A DNA stretch of 17,333 nucleotides from an uncultured Christensenellaceae bacterium (GCA_910588155.1 CAJUPB010000022.1:1-17333); one strand, 5' to 3'; positions 7,528 through 14,369 are shown, counted from the stretch's first letter. Made by a program: numbers and translations. Notes: a model not told the origin generated them from the sequence alone.

Positions 7528-8802
7528 CTACTTGTTTTTTGTATATGCGTCGAATTCTTCGTACATATCGAACGTGGCAAAATAATCCGCCGCCGTTTCC
7601 GCACGACGTATAAGCTCGAAAGTCCCGTCGCGTTTTTTCAGAATTTCCGCACTGCGCAGTTTTCCGTTGTAATTATACCCCATCGAGAATCCGTGCGCGC
7701 CCGCGTCGTGCATAACGATTATGTCCCCGCAGTCCAGCTTCGGAAGCAGTCTGTCCACGGCAAACTTATCGTTGTTTTCGCACAGCGACCCCACGACGTC
7801 GTATTTGACCGAAGGTTTTTCGTTTTCTTTTCCCAGCACCGTAATGTGGTGGTACGCGCCGTACATCGCGGGTCTCATAAGGTTTGCCGCACAGGCGTCC
7901 AGCCCCGCATATTCCTTGTACGTATGTTTGAAACGTATGACTTCGGAAACGAGCTGACCGTAAGGCGCGAGCATATAACGCCCCGATTCGGTAAATATCT
8001 TATACTTTCTGCCGTATTTTTTCTCGGCGGCAACGGCGATGTTTCTTATCTTCTCGCCGATTTTCTTAACGTCGCATTTGTTCTCGCCCGGACGATACGG
8101 CACGCCGAGTCCGCCCGAAAGGTTTATGAATTCCACTTCGATTCCGCACTCTTTTTCCAAGCTTACCGCCGTTTCCGTCAAAAGTCCGGCAAGTGCGGGA
8201 TAATAGTCGTTGCCGACGGTATTGCTTGCCAAAAATGCGTGAATACCGAATTTTTCCGCACCTTTGCTCTTCAACTTTTTAGCCGCTTCCGTAAGCTGCG
8301 CGCGAGTCATTCCGTATTTGGCTTCGGACGGTTGACCCATAATCTGACCGTCTATTTTGAAATCGCCGCCGGGATTATAGCGCAGGCATATTTTCTTCGG
8401 TACGCCCGCCGCTTTTTCCAAAGCCTCGACGTGAGTTATGTCGTCGAGATTTATAATCGCGCCGAGCTTATACGCCAAAGCAAACTCTCTGTCCGCCGTC
8501 TCGTTTGACGAAAACATAATTTCTTCGCCTTTAAACCCGAGCGCCTGCGCCATCAAAAGCTCCGTTTCCGACGCGCAGTCCACTCCGCAACCGTGTTTTT
8601 TCAACAGTTTCAAAATAGCGGGGTTCGGGGTTGCCTTGACCGCAAAATATTCCTTGAAGCCTTCGTTCCAGGAAAATGCCTCGATAAACTCGTCGGCATT
8701 GTCCGCTATCCCCTTTTCGTCGTAAACGTAGAACGGCGTGGGGTACTTCTTTTTCAATTCCTTGGCTTCGTTTAATGTTATTATCGTCTTCTTTTCGTTC
8801 AT
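7528..8802 (-). CDS. lysA: Diaminopimelate decarboxylase
   Basis: A 424-residue PLP-dependent fold-III decarboxylase that converts meso-diaminopimelate to L-lysine, the last step of the lysine pathway. The PLP lysine is Lys56 in EYFAVKATPNP. Other family landmarks are CGVDCASETE, the IHAFLASN segment, the glycine-rich SGGLGVPY phosphate-binding loop, ESGRYM, the substrate-binding RPAMYGAYHHI, the C-E-x-x-D motif (LCENNDKF) and the late MGYNYNGKLR tyrosine. The HAFLASN variant, in place of the usual HxHIGS, suggests a divergent LysA subgroup. GAGGAAA precedes the ATG. It is the last gene of a leftward operon, 35 bases after the ankyrin gene. No lysine-riboswitch-like leader is present. Confidence 0.94.
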   Translation of the reverse strand: MNEKKTIITLNEAKELKKKYPTPFYVYDEKGIADNADEFIEAFSWNEGFKEYFAVKATPNPAILKLLKKHGCGVDCASETELLMAQALGFKGEEIMFSSNETADREFALAYKLGAIINLDDITHVEALEKAAGVPKKICLRYNPGGDFKIDGQIMGQPSEAKYGMTRAQLTEAAKKLKSKGAEKFGIHAFLASNTVGNDYYPALAGLLTETAVSLEKECGIEVEFINLSGGLGVPYRPGENKCDVKKIGEKIRNIAVAAEKKYGRKYKIFTESGRYMLAPYGQLVSEVIRFKHTYKEYAGLDACAANLMRPAMYGAYHHITVLGKENEKPSVKYDVVGSLCENNDKFAVDRLLPKLDCGDIIVMHDAGAHGFSMGYNYNGKLRSAEILKKRDGTFELIRRAETAADYFATFDMYEEFDAYTKNK

Positions 8803-8837
8803 TTCGTATTTCCTCGAAGTAAGTTTGTTTTATTTTG

Positions 8838-9734
8838 TCATTCGGTCAAATTGTCCCGAACATATTGCGTCAATTTGAAGTTTCCGTCGGCAAGCGCGTT
8901 TTCCAGCACCGTTCTTCCCCTGTAAGAATCGGTCAGTTTGTATCCGTGCGCCAAAAGATATTCGAGCGGCTTGAATCCCGTGGACAGCGTGGCTCTGCAC
9001 GCTTTTTCCAAAAAGAATCCGTCGCGCCCCTCGAAGTCGTAACCGATGTCCGACAGCATATCCAACACCCCCGTGCGCCCCGCAAACAGAGCCGTAGCGA
9101 CAGCCTGCCTCGACGGTTCGTACAGCTCGCTGTGGTCGAGAATATATTCCAGCACTTCTTCCTCGCCGCCCGCGACGGCAGAATCGAAACAAGTTTTGTC
9201 TATCCATTCGCGGTTCGATGTTATGTACGCCAACATATCTTCGCGCTTGTCTTTTATTATTTCGAAGATAATGCGCGGATACACGTGGCGCGCTATGTAA
9301 TCGTCGGTCAGCTCGTAATGCTCTTTGAATTCCGTCAAAGCCGGCAAATCTCCGACCGCCGCACGGTTATTGATATACGGTTCGAAATAGTCGTCGTCCC
9401 TGCCCGTAATTTCTATCGCATAGTCCAAGAGAGCAAAATACCGCTCTTTATCCGTCTTGTCAAAACCGCGGTAATCGCAGAGCGAACCGAGATATTTTCT
9501 CGCAATCGGCATAGACAATGCGCCGAATTCCACAAGCGCGCGAATGACGTCGTAATTGAAACGTTTGCAGGCATTCAGCATAGGGCGACTGCCTTTGACG
9601 TGCACGTTTGCGCCGTCCGACAGAATCTTCCGTACTTCGTCCGCTTCCGTTTCGCCGTTTTTCGTCGAATCGACAAGACGCGCGTCCTTTTCTTTTTGCT
9701 CGTTCAAAGCCTGAATTTTTGCCATATCGGGCAT
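8838..9734 (-). CDS. Ankyrin-repeat protein
   Basis: A 298-residue cytoplasmic protein with ankyrin-like repeats. Clear units are at the N-terminus (GANVHVKGSRPMLNACKRFNYD followed by VIRALVEFGA) and the C-terminus (PLEYLLAHGYKLTDSYRGRT and VLENALADGNF). The middle is degenerate but keeps helix pairs such as FDSAVAGGEEEVLEYILDHS. No signal peptide, membrane segment or enzymatic motif is seen. Ankyrin repeats bind proteins; the partner is unknown. AAAGGAGGG lies well placed before the ATG. It sits 15 bases after the thioesterase gene and 35 bases before lysA, so it is co-transcribed with them, though no functional link is evident. Confidence 0.82.
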   Translation of the reverse strand: MPDMAKIQALNEQKEKDARLVDSTKNGETEADEVRKILSDGANVHVKGSRPMLNACKRFNYDVIRALVEFGALSMPIARKYLGSLCDYRGFDKTDKERYFALLDYAIEITGRDDDYFEPYINNRAAVGDLPALTEFKEHYELTDDYIARHVYPRIIFEIIKDKREDMLAYITSNREWIDKTCFDSAVAGGEEEVLEYILDHSELYEPSRQAVATALFAGRTGVLDMLSDIGYDFEGRDGFFLEKACRATLSTGFKPLEYLLAHGYKLTDSYRGRTVLENALADGNFKLTQYVRDNLTE

Positions 9735-9749
9735 CTTCTTTGCCCTCCT

Positions 9750-10214
9750 TTATAAGATTTGCGCAAGCTTGGCTCTCATTTCGCGCCGCTTCACGCCGTT
9801 TTCGAACTCGACTTTTTCTTCATAGGAAGACAACCGCAGACGGGGCACTTCGACGGGGCGCTCGTTTTCGTCCAATGCCACCAATATGAGATACGCCCTG
9901 TTTATTTGCTTGCGCTCGCCGGAAAGTTCTTCGATGTAAGTATCCACCCGCACTTCCATACTCGTCTTGCCGACGTGGGTTATTCTTCCCGCGAGTATGA
10001 GAGCGTCTCCCTCGTGCGCGGGCGCCTGAAATTCCAATGTGTCCACGCGCGCCGTGGTAACATTGCGGTTGCTGTGTCTGCGGGCGACCGCCGCCGCCAC
10101 GACGTCAATCCACTCCATAAGTCTTCCGCCGAAAAGACGGCGGTATCCGTTCGTGTCCGCCGGCATTATAATTTGTATCTGTTCTGTATACGATTGCGCT
10201 ACGGTCTTTTCCAT
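9750..10214 (-). CDS. Acyl-CoA thioesterase (hotdog fold)
   Basis: A 154-residue single-hotdog acyl-CoA hydrolase of the YciA/COG1607 type, which cleaves acyl-CoA to free acid and CoA. The signature GYRRLFGGRLMEWIDVVAAAVARRHS (residues ~23-48) contains the conserved glycine pair and the catalytic-region Asp37. It is followed by TARVDTLEFQAPAHEGD, the next conserved strand block. The chain specificity cannot be told. There is no Shine-Dalgarno sequence, and the promoter -10 box lies only 6 bases before the ATG, so the mRNA is probably leaderless. It is the first gene of the operon with the ankyrin protein and lysA. Confidence 0.9.
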   Translation of the reverse strand: MEKTVAQSYTEQIQIIMPADTNGYRRLFGGRLMEWIDVVAAAVARRHSNRNVTTARVDTLEFQAPAHEGDALILAGRITHVGKTSMEVRVDTYIEELSGERKQINRAYLILVALDENERPVEVPRLRLSSYEEKVEFENGVKRREMRAKLAQIL

Positions 10215-10220
10215 AATCGT

Positions 10221-10250
10221 ATTTTATCACAAAAAAGCGGCGGTAGTCAA
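10221..10250 (-). promoter_or_regulatory. Promoter of the thioesterase-ankyrin-lysA operon (leaderless)
   Basis: Minus-strand TTGACT (10250-10245), an 18-base spacer and TAAAAT (10226-10221). Six bases (10220-10215) separate the -10 box from ATG 10214, so the transcript should start at the A of the ATG or within a base or two of it. Confidence 0.6.
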
Positions 10251-10323
10251 TTTTTTTGCGGTCACCCTTACAAACCTTGTGTATTTTTTTGTCGAGCCGA
10301 TTTGACGATACGTTGAAAAATAA

Positions 10324-10358
10324 GCGGACGGCTTTTTGCGCCGTCCGCCTGTTTTTTT
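10324..10358. terminator. Bidirectional terminator
   Basis: GCGGACGGC (10324-10332) pairs perfectly with GCCGTCCGC (10340-10348), and a run of seven T (10352-10358) follows on the plus strand. On the minus strand the stem is followed by TTATTTTT. It lies just past the stop of the esterase-like remnant at 10375. Confidence 0.85.
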
Positions 10359-10374
10359 GTTTTGGTTTCGTAAA

Positions 10375-10740
10375 TCAGTCTTTAAAAAACTTATGTAATG
10401 TGTTGTAAAGCGAAGTCAGCCAAAACTCATACGTATGATTTGCCCCGTACCCTTCCACAAAACGGCAATTCTCTTCGTCTTTAAACGCAGACACCGTAAC
10501 CAAAGCGTTCTTATACATTTTCGTCGAATCGTTGTAAAACGTATCTTCCGTACCACACGAATAATACCAATAGTGCAACGGATGCGACTGTTCGGTTGTT
10601 TTAAGTATAACCCAAACGCACTTCTCGCCGCAAGAGCAATCGCGCATATTGTTCGCCCGCCCGCGCGGACTGTTCGACAAAAATTCCCGTAATAAATTTT
10701 TTTTGTCAAGCACCGAAAAACACTTGCCAATTCGCGGCAT
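10375..10740 (-). pseudogene. C-terminal remnant of an esterase-family alpha/beta hydrolase
   Basis: An open frame of 121 residues whose second half resembles the end of bacterial esterase-family (esterase D/feruloyl-esterase-like) proteins. A strand leads into YYSCGTEDTFYNDSTKMYKNAL, the usual position of the acid residue. VEGYGANHTYEFW then matches the 'G-x-H-x-x-x-x-W' box that supplies the catalytic histidine. The nucleophile half of the fold is missing, and the first ~45 residues resemble nothing. No ribosome binding site precedes the ATG, and the 5' end abuts the tRNA promoter. I infer a gene truncated by an old deletion or insertion at the tRNA locus. It could instead be an intact small unknown protein. 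Confidence 0.5.
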
Positions 10741-10752
10741 TTATAGTAGAAT
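10724..10752 (+). promoter_or_regulatory. Promoter of tRNA-Thr
   Basis: TTGCCA (10724-10729), a 17-base spacer and TAGAAT (10747-10752), placed to start transcription about 15 bases before the mature tRNA end. Confidence 0.65.
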
Positions 10753-10774
10753 ATTTAGGCACGCGAAAATATCT

Positions 10775-10850
10775 GCTTCCGTGGCTCAGTCGGTAGAGCG
10801 AGTGATTCGTAATCACTAGGTCGGCGGTTCGAGTCCGCCCGGAAGCTCCA
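10775..10850 (+). tRNA. tRNA-Thr (CGT anticodon)
   Basis: A complete 76-base tRNA with encoded CCA. The acceptor stem GCTTCCG pairs with CGGAAGC. The anticodon arm is AGTGA / loop TTCGTAA / TCACT, giving anticodon CGT for threonine codon ACG. The T arm is GGCGG-TTCGAGT-CCGCC. The neighbouring tyrosine integrase gene lies on its 3' side, so its 3' half is the probable attachment site of the element that follows. Confidence 0.97.
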
Positions 10851-10858
10851 TAGCAAGC

Positions 10859-10887
10859 AAAAACCGCACTTTCTCGGTGCGGTTTTT
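10859..10887. terminator. Bidirectional terminator between tRNA-Thr and the integrase gene
   Basis: AAAAACCGCAC (10859-10869) pairs with GTGCGGTTTTT (10877-10887), an 11-bp stem with a 7-base loop and T-runs on both strands. It can end the tRNA transcript from the left and the rep-int transcript from the right; the integrase stop is 14 bases away. Confidence 0.85.
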
Positions 10888-10900
10888 ACGTTTGTTTTAT

Positions 10901-11863
10901 TCAACAGTCTACCTCTTTTTTAAGCTGTTTTATGTACTGCAAGAACTTCGACCCGCCTTTTTTCAATACGTGCGTGTATACGTTCAACGTCAAGTTCACG
11001 TCAGAATGCCCCGCCATTGTCTGTATCTTCTTCAAAGATATTCCCGCCGCATAACACAGGGATATAAACGTGTGTCGGAACGAATGCAAGTTTAAACCTT
11101 TGAAACCGAACTTCGCATATTTCCGCTTGAAATAAAGCCGTATGCCGTTATACGTCAAAGGCGTTTGCGACAAGACTTTCAAATACGGTTCAAGCGACGG
11201 CAAGAACGGTATCGTTCGTATGCTTGTTTCCGTCTTCGGCGTGTCGTTCAGCGTCCCCGTTTGTATATCCATATCCTTGTCCACACGTATAACGCCGTTG
11301 CGGTAATCTATGTCCGAAGCATTCAAGGCAAGCAGTTCGCCTATTCTCATTCCCGTACAGCACAATACCCACATTACCGCCTTGTACTTCTCCGTCGTTA
11401 CCTCTTTCAGCAAAGCTACCTGCTCGTCGTATTCAAGCGGTCGGTAATGCTTGCTTTTGCTCTTCGGCAAGTCCACCGCCGCAAACGGGTTATGCGGTAT
11501 GAGCCTTAAAGCCACGGCTTTGTTTAAGCTCTCGTTTATTATAAGCGACTGCTTTTTACGGGCGTTTGCCGCAGACAGCCCGTTTATATACTCCTGCAAT
11601 ATCGCTCCGTCGAGGTCGCAAAGCCGTATATCCCCGAGCTTCGGCAAAAGATACTTGTCTATGTACTCGCGTATTCTTTCGAGATAGGACGGCTTCAAGC
11701 CTTTCGGAACTTTGTATGTTTCGTACCATTCGTTCAGCCACTCGCCGAAAGTCTTGTCCGAGCTTGCCGCCAACGCACCTTTCCCGACCGCTTCGAGCAA
11801 TCTGTCGAACTTTTCGCTTAATGTCTTGACCTCGTTTATTAAACTGCTTTCAAGCTCCGTCAA
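10901..11863 (-). CDS. int: Tyrosine-recombinase integrase
   Basis: A 320-residue phage-type integrase that recombines the circular element with the tRNA-Thr attachment site. Residues ~36-125 form the SAM-like core-binding domain (TFGEWLNEWYETYKV and onward), and residues ~140-310 the catalytic domain. The full catalytic set is visible: Arg173 (TGMRIGELL), Lys210 (TPKTETS), His260 and Arg263 (LHSFRHTF), His286 (AGHSDVN) and the nucleophile Tyr296 (LNVYTH). The start is a TTG whose TTGA overlaps the stop of rep by 4 bases, with GAGGA upstream, so translation is coupled to rep. The 3' end faces the tRNA, the usual layout. No excisionase gene is recognised in the window. Confidence 0.93.
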   Translation of the reverse strand: MTELESSLINEVKTLSEKFDRLLEAVGKGALAASSDKTFGEWLNEWYETYKVPKGLKPSYLERIREYIDKYLLPKLGDIRLCDLDGAILQEYINGLSAANARKKQSLIINESLNKAVALRLIPHNPFAAVDLPKSKSKHYRPLEYDEQVALLKEVTTEKYKAVMWVLCCTGMRIGELLALNASDIDYRNGVIRVDKDMDIQTGTLNDTPKTETSIRTIPFLPSLEPYLKVLSQTPLTYNGIRLYFKRKYAKFGFKGLNLHSFRHTFISLCYAAGISLKKIQTMAGHSDVNLTLNVYTHVLKKGGSKFLQYIKQLKKEVDC

Positions 11864-12816
11864 AAAGGCAAGTCCTCATTTGTCGGCACGAGGTTTAGCG
11901 ATTGGCGGACTATTGGATACAAAGTTTCACGGGGAACGGGTTCGGACATAACGCCTATGTGCCACACGTAGTGTATACGACGCAAAAACGCTCTCCACGT
12001 TTCGGGTTGAGTCTCTTGCAACTTCACATATTGCGCTTCAAGCGGTATATTCGTAGTTATGTACACCGTCTCATAACACGCCGTACGCTGTGCATAGCGG
12101 GCGGGCAATTCTATGGGATAACCGTCGAGATAGTTCAGCATTTGCTCGACCTTGCAAGACGAACGGAACTCTTCGAAAAGCATTATGCTTTGTCCGTTAT
12201 AGTTATCGAAAGGGTGCGTCCAATCGGTCACACGATACACGTTGTCATAGCCGTGTTTTTCCATAACGTACCGTGTTTTACCCTTGCCCGCTTTGCCGTA
12301 GATATACGTCACTTTAAGTTCGCGGAAGATACTGCCGTACTTGTCTTTGAGATAGCTCTGTCTCGTCTCTTCTATCGCTTTGCGGTACTTGAACAGCACT
12401 GCGGGATAGACCTGTTCAATCTCGCGGTTCGTCTTGCCGTCTCTGACCATTTGCATAACGTCCTCTATGTCGACGCGCTGTCCCTGCCGTGTCACAAGGT
12501 CTATTTCACCGTTGCCGAAGTTCTCGCCAATTTTTGTCTCACTCTTTGTAACGTAGTCGTAGGCTTCCTGCTTTGTCCCCTTACGCGGTTCTATGTGAGC
12601 GTTCGGGAGCTTGTTTTTGAGCGTGTCGAAGCGTATCGGGGACGGGTTTTCGATGTAAATTTGGTAATGCTCGTATCCCTGCTCGCCGCCCTCGCTTCCG
12701 CGCTCTTGCTGGGCGATGTAAACGTATTCGGACAATGCCGCTTTTAATTCTTCGAGGGTTATTTTTGCGCACGATTGCGTCAAAAGCCAACCGCGCGCCG
12801 CTTTTAATTTTGCCAT
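11860..12816 (-). CDS. rep: CRESS-DNA-type replication initiator (HUH nickase + SF3 helicase)
   Basis: A 318-residue Rep with the architecture of circovirus/geminivirus and related bacterial plasmid initiators. The HUH nickase domain shows motif 1 WLLTQ (10-14), motif 2 H50-Y-Q52 (EHYQIYIE) and the nicking motif Y88-V-T-K91. The superfamily 3 helicase domain shows Walker A GKAGKGKT (174-181), Walker B IMLFEEF (211-217) and motif C VYITTN (251-256). It should nick and unwind the origin to start rolling-circle replication; a matching origin hairpin lies 50-85 bases upstream. An ATG at 12834 is in frame, but ATG 12816 has AAAAGGAG 7 bases before it and is preferred. It overlaps the integrase gene by 4 bases. 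Confidence 0.92.
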   Translation of the reverse strand: MAKLKAARGWLLTQSCAKITLEELKAALSEYVYIAQQERGSEGGEQGYEHYQIYIENPSPIRFDTLKNKLPNAHIEPRKGTKQEAYDYVTKSETKIGENFGNGEIDLVTRQGQRVDIEDVMQMVRDGKTNREIEQVYPAVLFKYRKAIEETRQSYLKDKYGSIFRELKVTYIYGKAGKGKTRYVMEKHGYDNVYRVTDWTHPFDNYNGQSIMLFEEFRSSCKVEQMLNYLDGYPIELPARYAQRTACYETVYITTNIPLEAQYVKLQETQPETWRAFLRRIHYVWHIGVMSEPVPRETLYPIVRQSLNLVPTNEDLPF

Positions 12817-12851
12817 TTTGTTTCTCCTTTTCATTTTGTTTTTTCGGCTTT

Positions 12852-12865
12852 GTTACAAGTTACGG
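12852..12865. repeat. Iteron-like direct repeat beside the origin hairpin
   Basis: GTTACAA (12852-12858) and GTTACGG (12859-12865) are adjacent 7-base units sharing GTTAC, 2 bases from the origin stem. On the nick strand they lie 3' of the hairpin, as the Rep-binding hexamers do in circoviruses. Two short units are weak evidence. Confidence 0.4.
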
Positions 12866-12867
12866 AA

Positions 12868-12901
12868 GTTGATAAAAGGGTAATACTAACCTTTTATCAA
12901 C
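12868..12901 (-). other. Rolling-circle replication origin hairpin with CRESS nonanucleotide
   Basis: GTTGATAAAAGG (12868-12879) and CCTTTTATCAAC (12890-12901) form a perfect 12-bp stem. The 10-base loop reads TTAGTATTAC on the minus strand, so positions 12888-12880 carry TAGTATTAC, the conserved nonanucleotide (NANTATTAC type) that CRESS-DNA virus Reps nick after TATT. The predicted nick on the minus strand is between 12882 and 12881. It stands just upstream of the gene for a Rep of the same family and on the same strand. Confidence 0.88.
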
Positions 12902-12905
12902 ATTT

Positions 12906-12934
12906 ATTCTTAAACGTCTTCGGTTATCTTTCAA
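12906..12934 (-). promoter_or_regulatory. Possible promoter of rep-int
   Basis: Minus-strand TTGAAA (12934-12929), a 17-base spacer and AAGAAT (12911-12906). The -10 box is only a 4/6 match. If used, the transcript would start just before the origin hairpin and carry it in its leader. Confidence 0.35.
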
Positions 12935-12946
12935 GTATCATAACCG
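12921..12946. promoter_or_regulatory. Inverted repeat around the rep -35 box (possible operator)
   Basis: CGGTTAT (12921-12927) and ATAACCG (12940-12946) are perfect 7-base arms separated by 12 bases. The possible -35 hexamer of rep (12929-12934) lies in the gap, so a dimeric repressor, or Rep itself, bound here would block the promoter. TAAA/TTTA outside the arms may extend the pairing. Confidence 0.4.
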
Positions 12947-13083
12947 TTTACTTCGTAGATATATATTATATATAACATATACGTTTCATTAAGGACTGCC
13001 GCTAGGTATACTCTATGCAGTACGCCGCGAACGCTTTTCGTTTCACTGCGTATCATTGCGTTTCCCCAAGGGTACCCGCCTGC

Positions 13084-13128
13084 CGCGAGAGCGGGCGGGG
13101 CTGCGCTTTTTCCCGCCCGCTTCTCGCG
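13084..13128. other. Large GC-rich hairpin; candidate packaging signal
   Basis: Positions 13084-13099 pair with 13112-13128 over 16 bp, with one bulged T (13121 or 13122) and a 12-base loop. The stem is nearly all G-C in its upper half. It lies 12 bases past the stop of the 138-residue gene, between the assembly genes and the origin. In Ff phages the packaging hairpin is in this same place. No T-run follows the stem on the minus strand, which makes a simple terminator less likely but does not exclude it. Confidence 0.5.
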
Positions 13129-13140
13129 TCCTACGGCGTT

Positions 13141-13557
13141 TTACTCCGTCAAGTCCTCTACCTCTTCCGCTTCGTTATACGGCTTGACGGCTCTATTCTC
13201 CGCCTCTTGCGTTACCGCAGGAACTTCGACTTCTTTTGCCCGTGCAAGCTCTTTCGAGGGTTCTTGCTCTATCTTTTTCGGCTCTTCTTCCGAAACCACC
13301 CGTTTGACGACCTCAACGGCTTGTATTGCCTTTTCTTCCGCTTCCGCGAGTAGCTCGTCCAAGTTCTCTTTATACCATTTACGGGCTAATTTACGCCGTA
13401 TTTTGCGTATATAGCGCAAATCATAAAGAAACTGTTTCATAAAGCCTTTAAGGGCTTTTTTGAAGAACTTTGTGTCTATGCCGTAATCGTCGCGAATGGT
13501 AAACAATTTTTCGAACTGCGTATAGTAGGCTTCGAGTGTTTTATTTATATCTCTCAC
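13141..13557 (-). CDS. Unrecognised charged protein downstream of zot
   Basis: A 138-residue protein I do not recognise. The N-terminal ~75 residues are basic and helical (KKALKGFMKQFLYDLRYIRKIRRKLARKW), a composition suited to nucleic acid or membrane-surface contact. The C-terminal ~65 residues are acidic, rich in Glu and Ala, and probably disordered or coiled. There is no membrane segment or signal peptide. Translation starts at a GTG that overlaps the zot stop codon by 4 bases (GTGA), with a GGGGG stretch upstream, so it is coupled to zot and probably acts with it or with the phage DNA. The position would suit an ssDNA-binding or assembly cofactor, but nothing in the sequence proves this. 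Confidence 0.75.
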   Translation of the reverse strand: MRDINKTLEAYYTQFEKLFTIRDDYGIDTKFFKKALKGFMKQFLYDLRYIRKIRRKLARKWYKENLDELLAEAEEKAIQAVEVVKRVVSEEEPKKIEQEPSKELARAKEVEVPAVTQEAENRAVKPYNEAEEVEDLTE

Positions 13558-14369
13558 TTCTTCTTTTCACCCCCTTTTTGGTAGCCGTCGGGGACGGTAT
13601 ACTCGTGTTCGGCGTTGAAGCGTTTTACGCCTTTTACGGTATAATCATAGCCGCCGTTCGGGGTATAGTCGAAGTCTGCGTTTTCTCTGTCTTTGAGGAA
13701 CGCGAAGCGGAACGTTTCGCTATCGTAATGCTTAAAGATATTGCCGTCGAACGTATACTTCTTCGTCTTGTATCTTGCGCTCTGACCCGCTATTCTCTTT
13801 TCCGCTTCGGAGACGTTTTTATACACCCTGCACGTCCACATCGAAGACATTATAACGCCGTTATCCGTCTTATGTTTAAGCTCTACGACCTCTATTATAT
13901 TCGGAGACAGCTCGCGTATATTGAGGTCTATAAGCCCTACGCGCTGTACTGCGAGGCAGATATTGAGCTTAAAATGTCCGTGCAGTTCGAACGCTCTCGA
14001 CACGAAGTCCGACAGCTTCTTACTCTCCCTGCTGTTCCAATACTTCTGCGCCTCGTCGAAGAAGAGGCGGGAACACGGGGGAAAGAAGTCTATATCCTTA
14101 TACTTCTCATTCGGCAGACCGAACCTATATCCGCTCGTCCTATACGAATACAGCATTTTATTACGAGTGTAGATGTCGTAATCGCTAAAAACGAGGTGTC
14201 TTTTGGGATAGGTGAAATGGAAGCCGCCGTCATTGAACTTCTTTATCTCTTTACAACTCTCGCGTATGTCTTTCGCCGCCTGCGCTCCCGTCATACAGTC
14301 GAGAGCGAGTTTAGTCATTAGTGCGGTTTTGCCCGCTCTGGGCATACCGAATATGATTGTTATACTCAC
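13554..14369 (-). CDS. zot: Zot/pI-like assembly ATPase
   Basis: A 271-residue protein of the Zot family, the pI morphogenesis ATPase of filamentous phages, which drives extrusion of the virion through the membrane. Walker A is GMPRAGKT (8-15). Walker B is LFFDEAQ (102-108), followed by the YWNSR segment typical of Zot. FELHGHFKLNICLAVQR (127-143) places the sensor glutamine at Gln142, and the conserved D-x-N-I-R follows. The C-terminal ~90 residues are beta-rich and end in a basic tail. Unlike pI of Ff phages, no clear transmembrane helix is seen, so membrane contact may come from a partner. The start is GTG with AAAGGAGAG upstream. It is translationally coupled to the 138-residue gene. Confidence 0.9.
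   Translation of the reverse strand: MSITIIFGMPRAGKTALMTKLALDCMTGAQAAKDIRESCKEIKKFNDGGFHFTYPKRHLVFSDYDIYTRNKMLYSYRTSGYRFGLPNEKYKDIDFFPPCSRLFFDEAQKYWNSRESKKLSDFVSRAFELHGHFKLNICLAVQRVGLIDLNIRELSPNIIEVVELKHKTDNGVIMSSMWTCRVYKNVSEAEKRIAGQSARYKTKKYTFDGNIFKHYDSETFRFAFLKDRENADFDYTPNGGYDYTVKGVKRFNAEHEYTVPDGYQKGGEKKK

Noticed and set aside
7474..8508. 344-residue plus-strand open frame
   Set aside because: Antisense shadow of lysA, and the terminator of the DUF1540 gene lies at its beginning.
8803..8837. Possible lysine riboswitch before lysA
   Set aside because: Only 35 bases separate lysA from the ankyrin gene, far too short for an L-box leader.
13015..13353. 112-residue plus-strand open frame through the large hairpin
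   Set aside because: It runs through the GC-rich hairpin and antisense to the 138-residue phage gene; no ribosome binding site.
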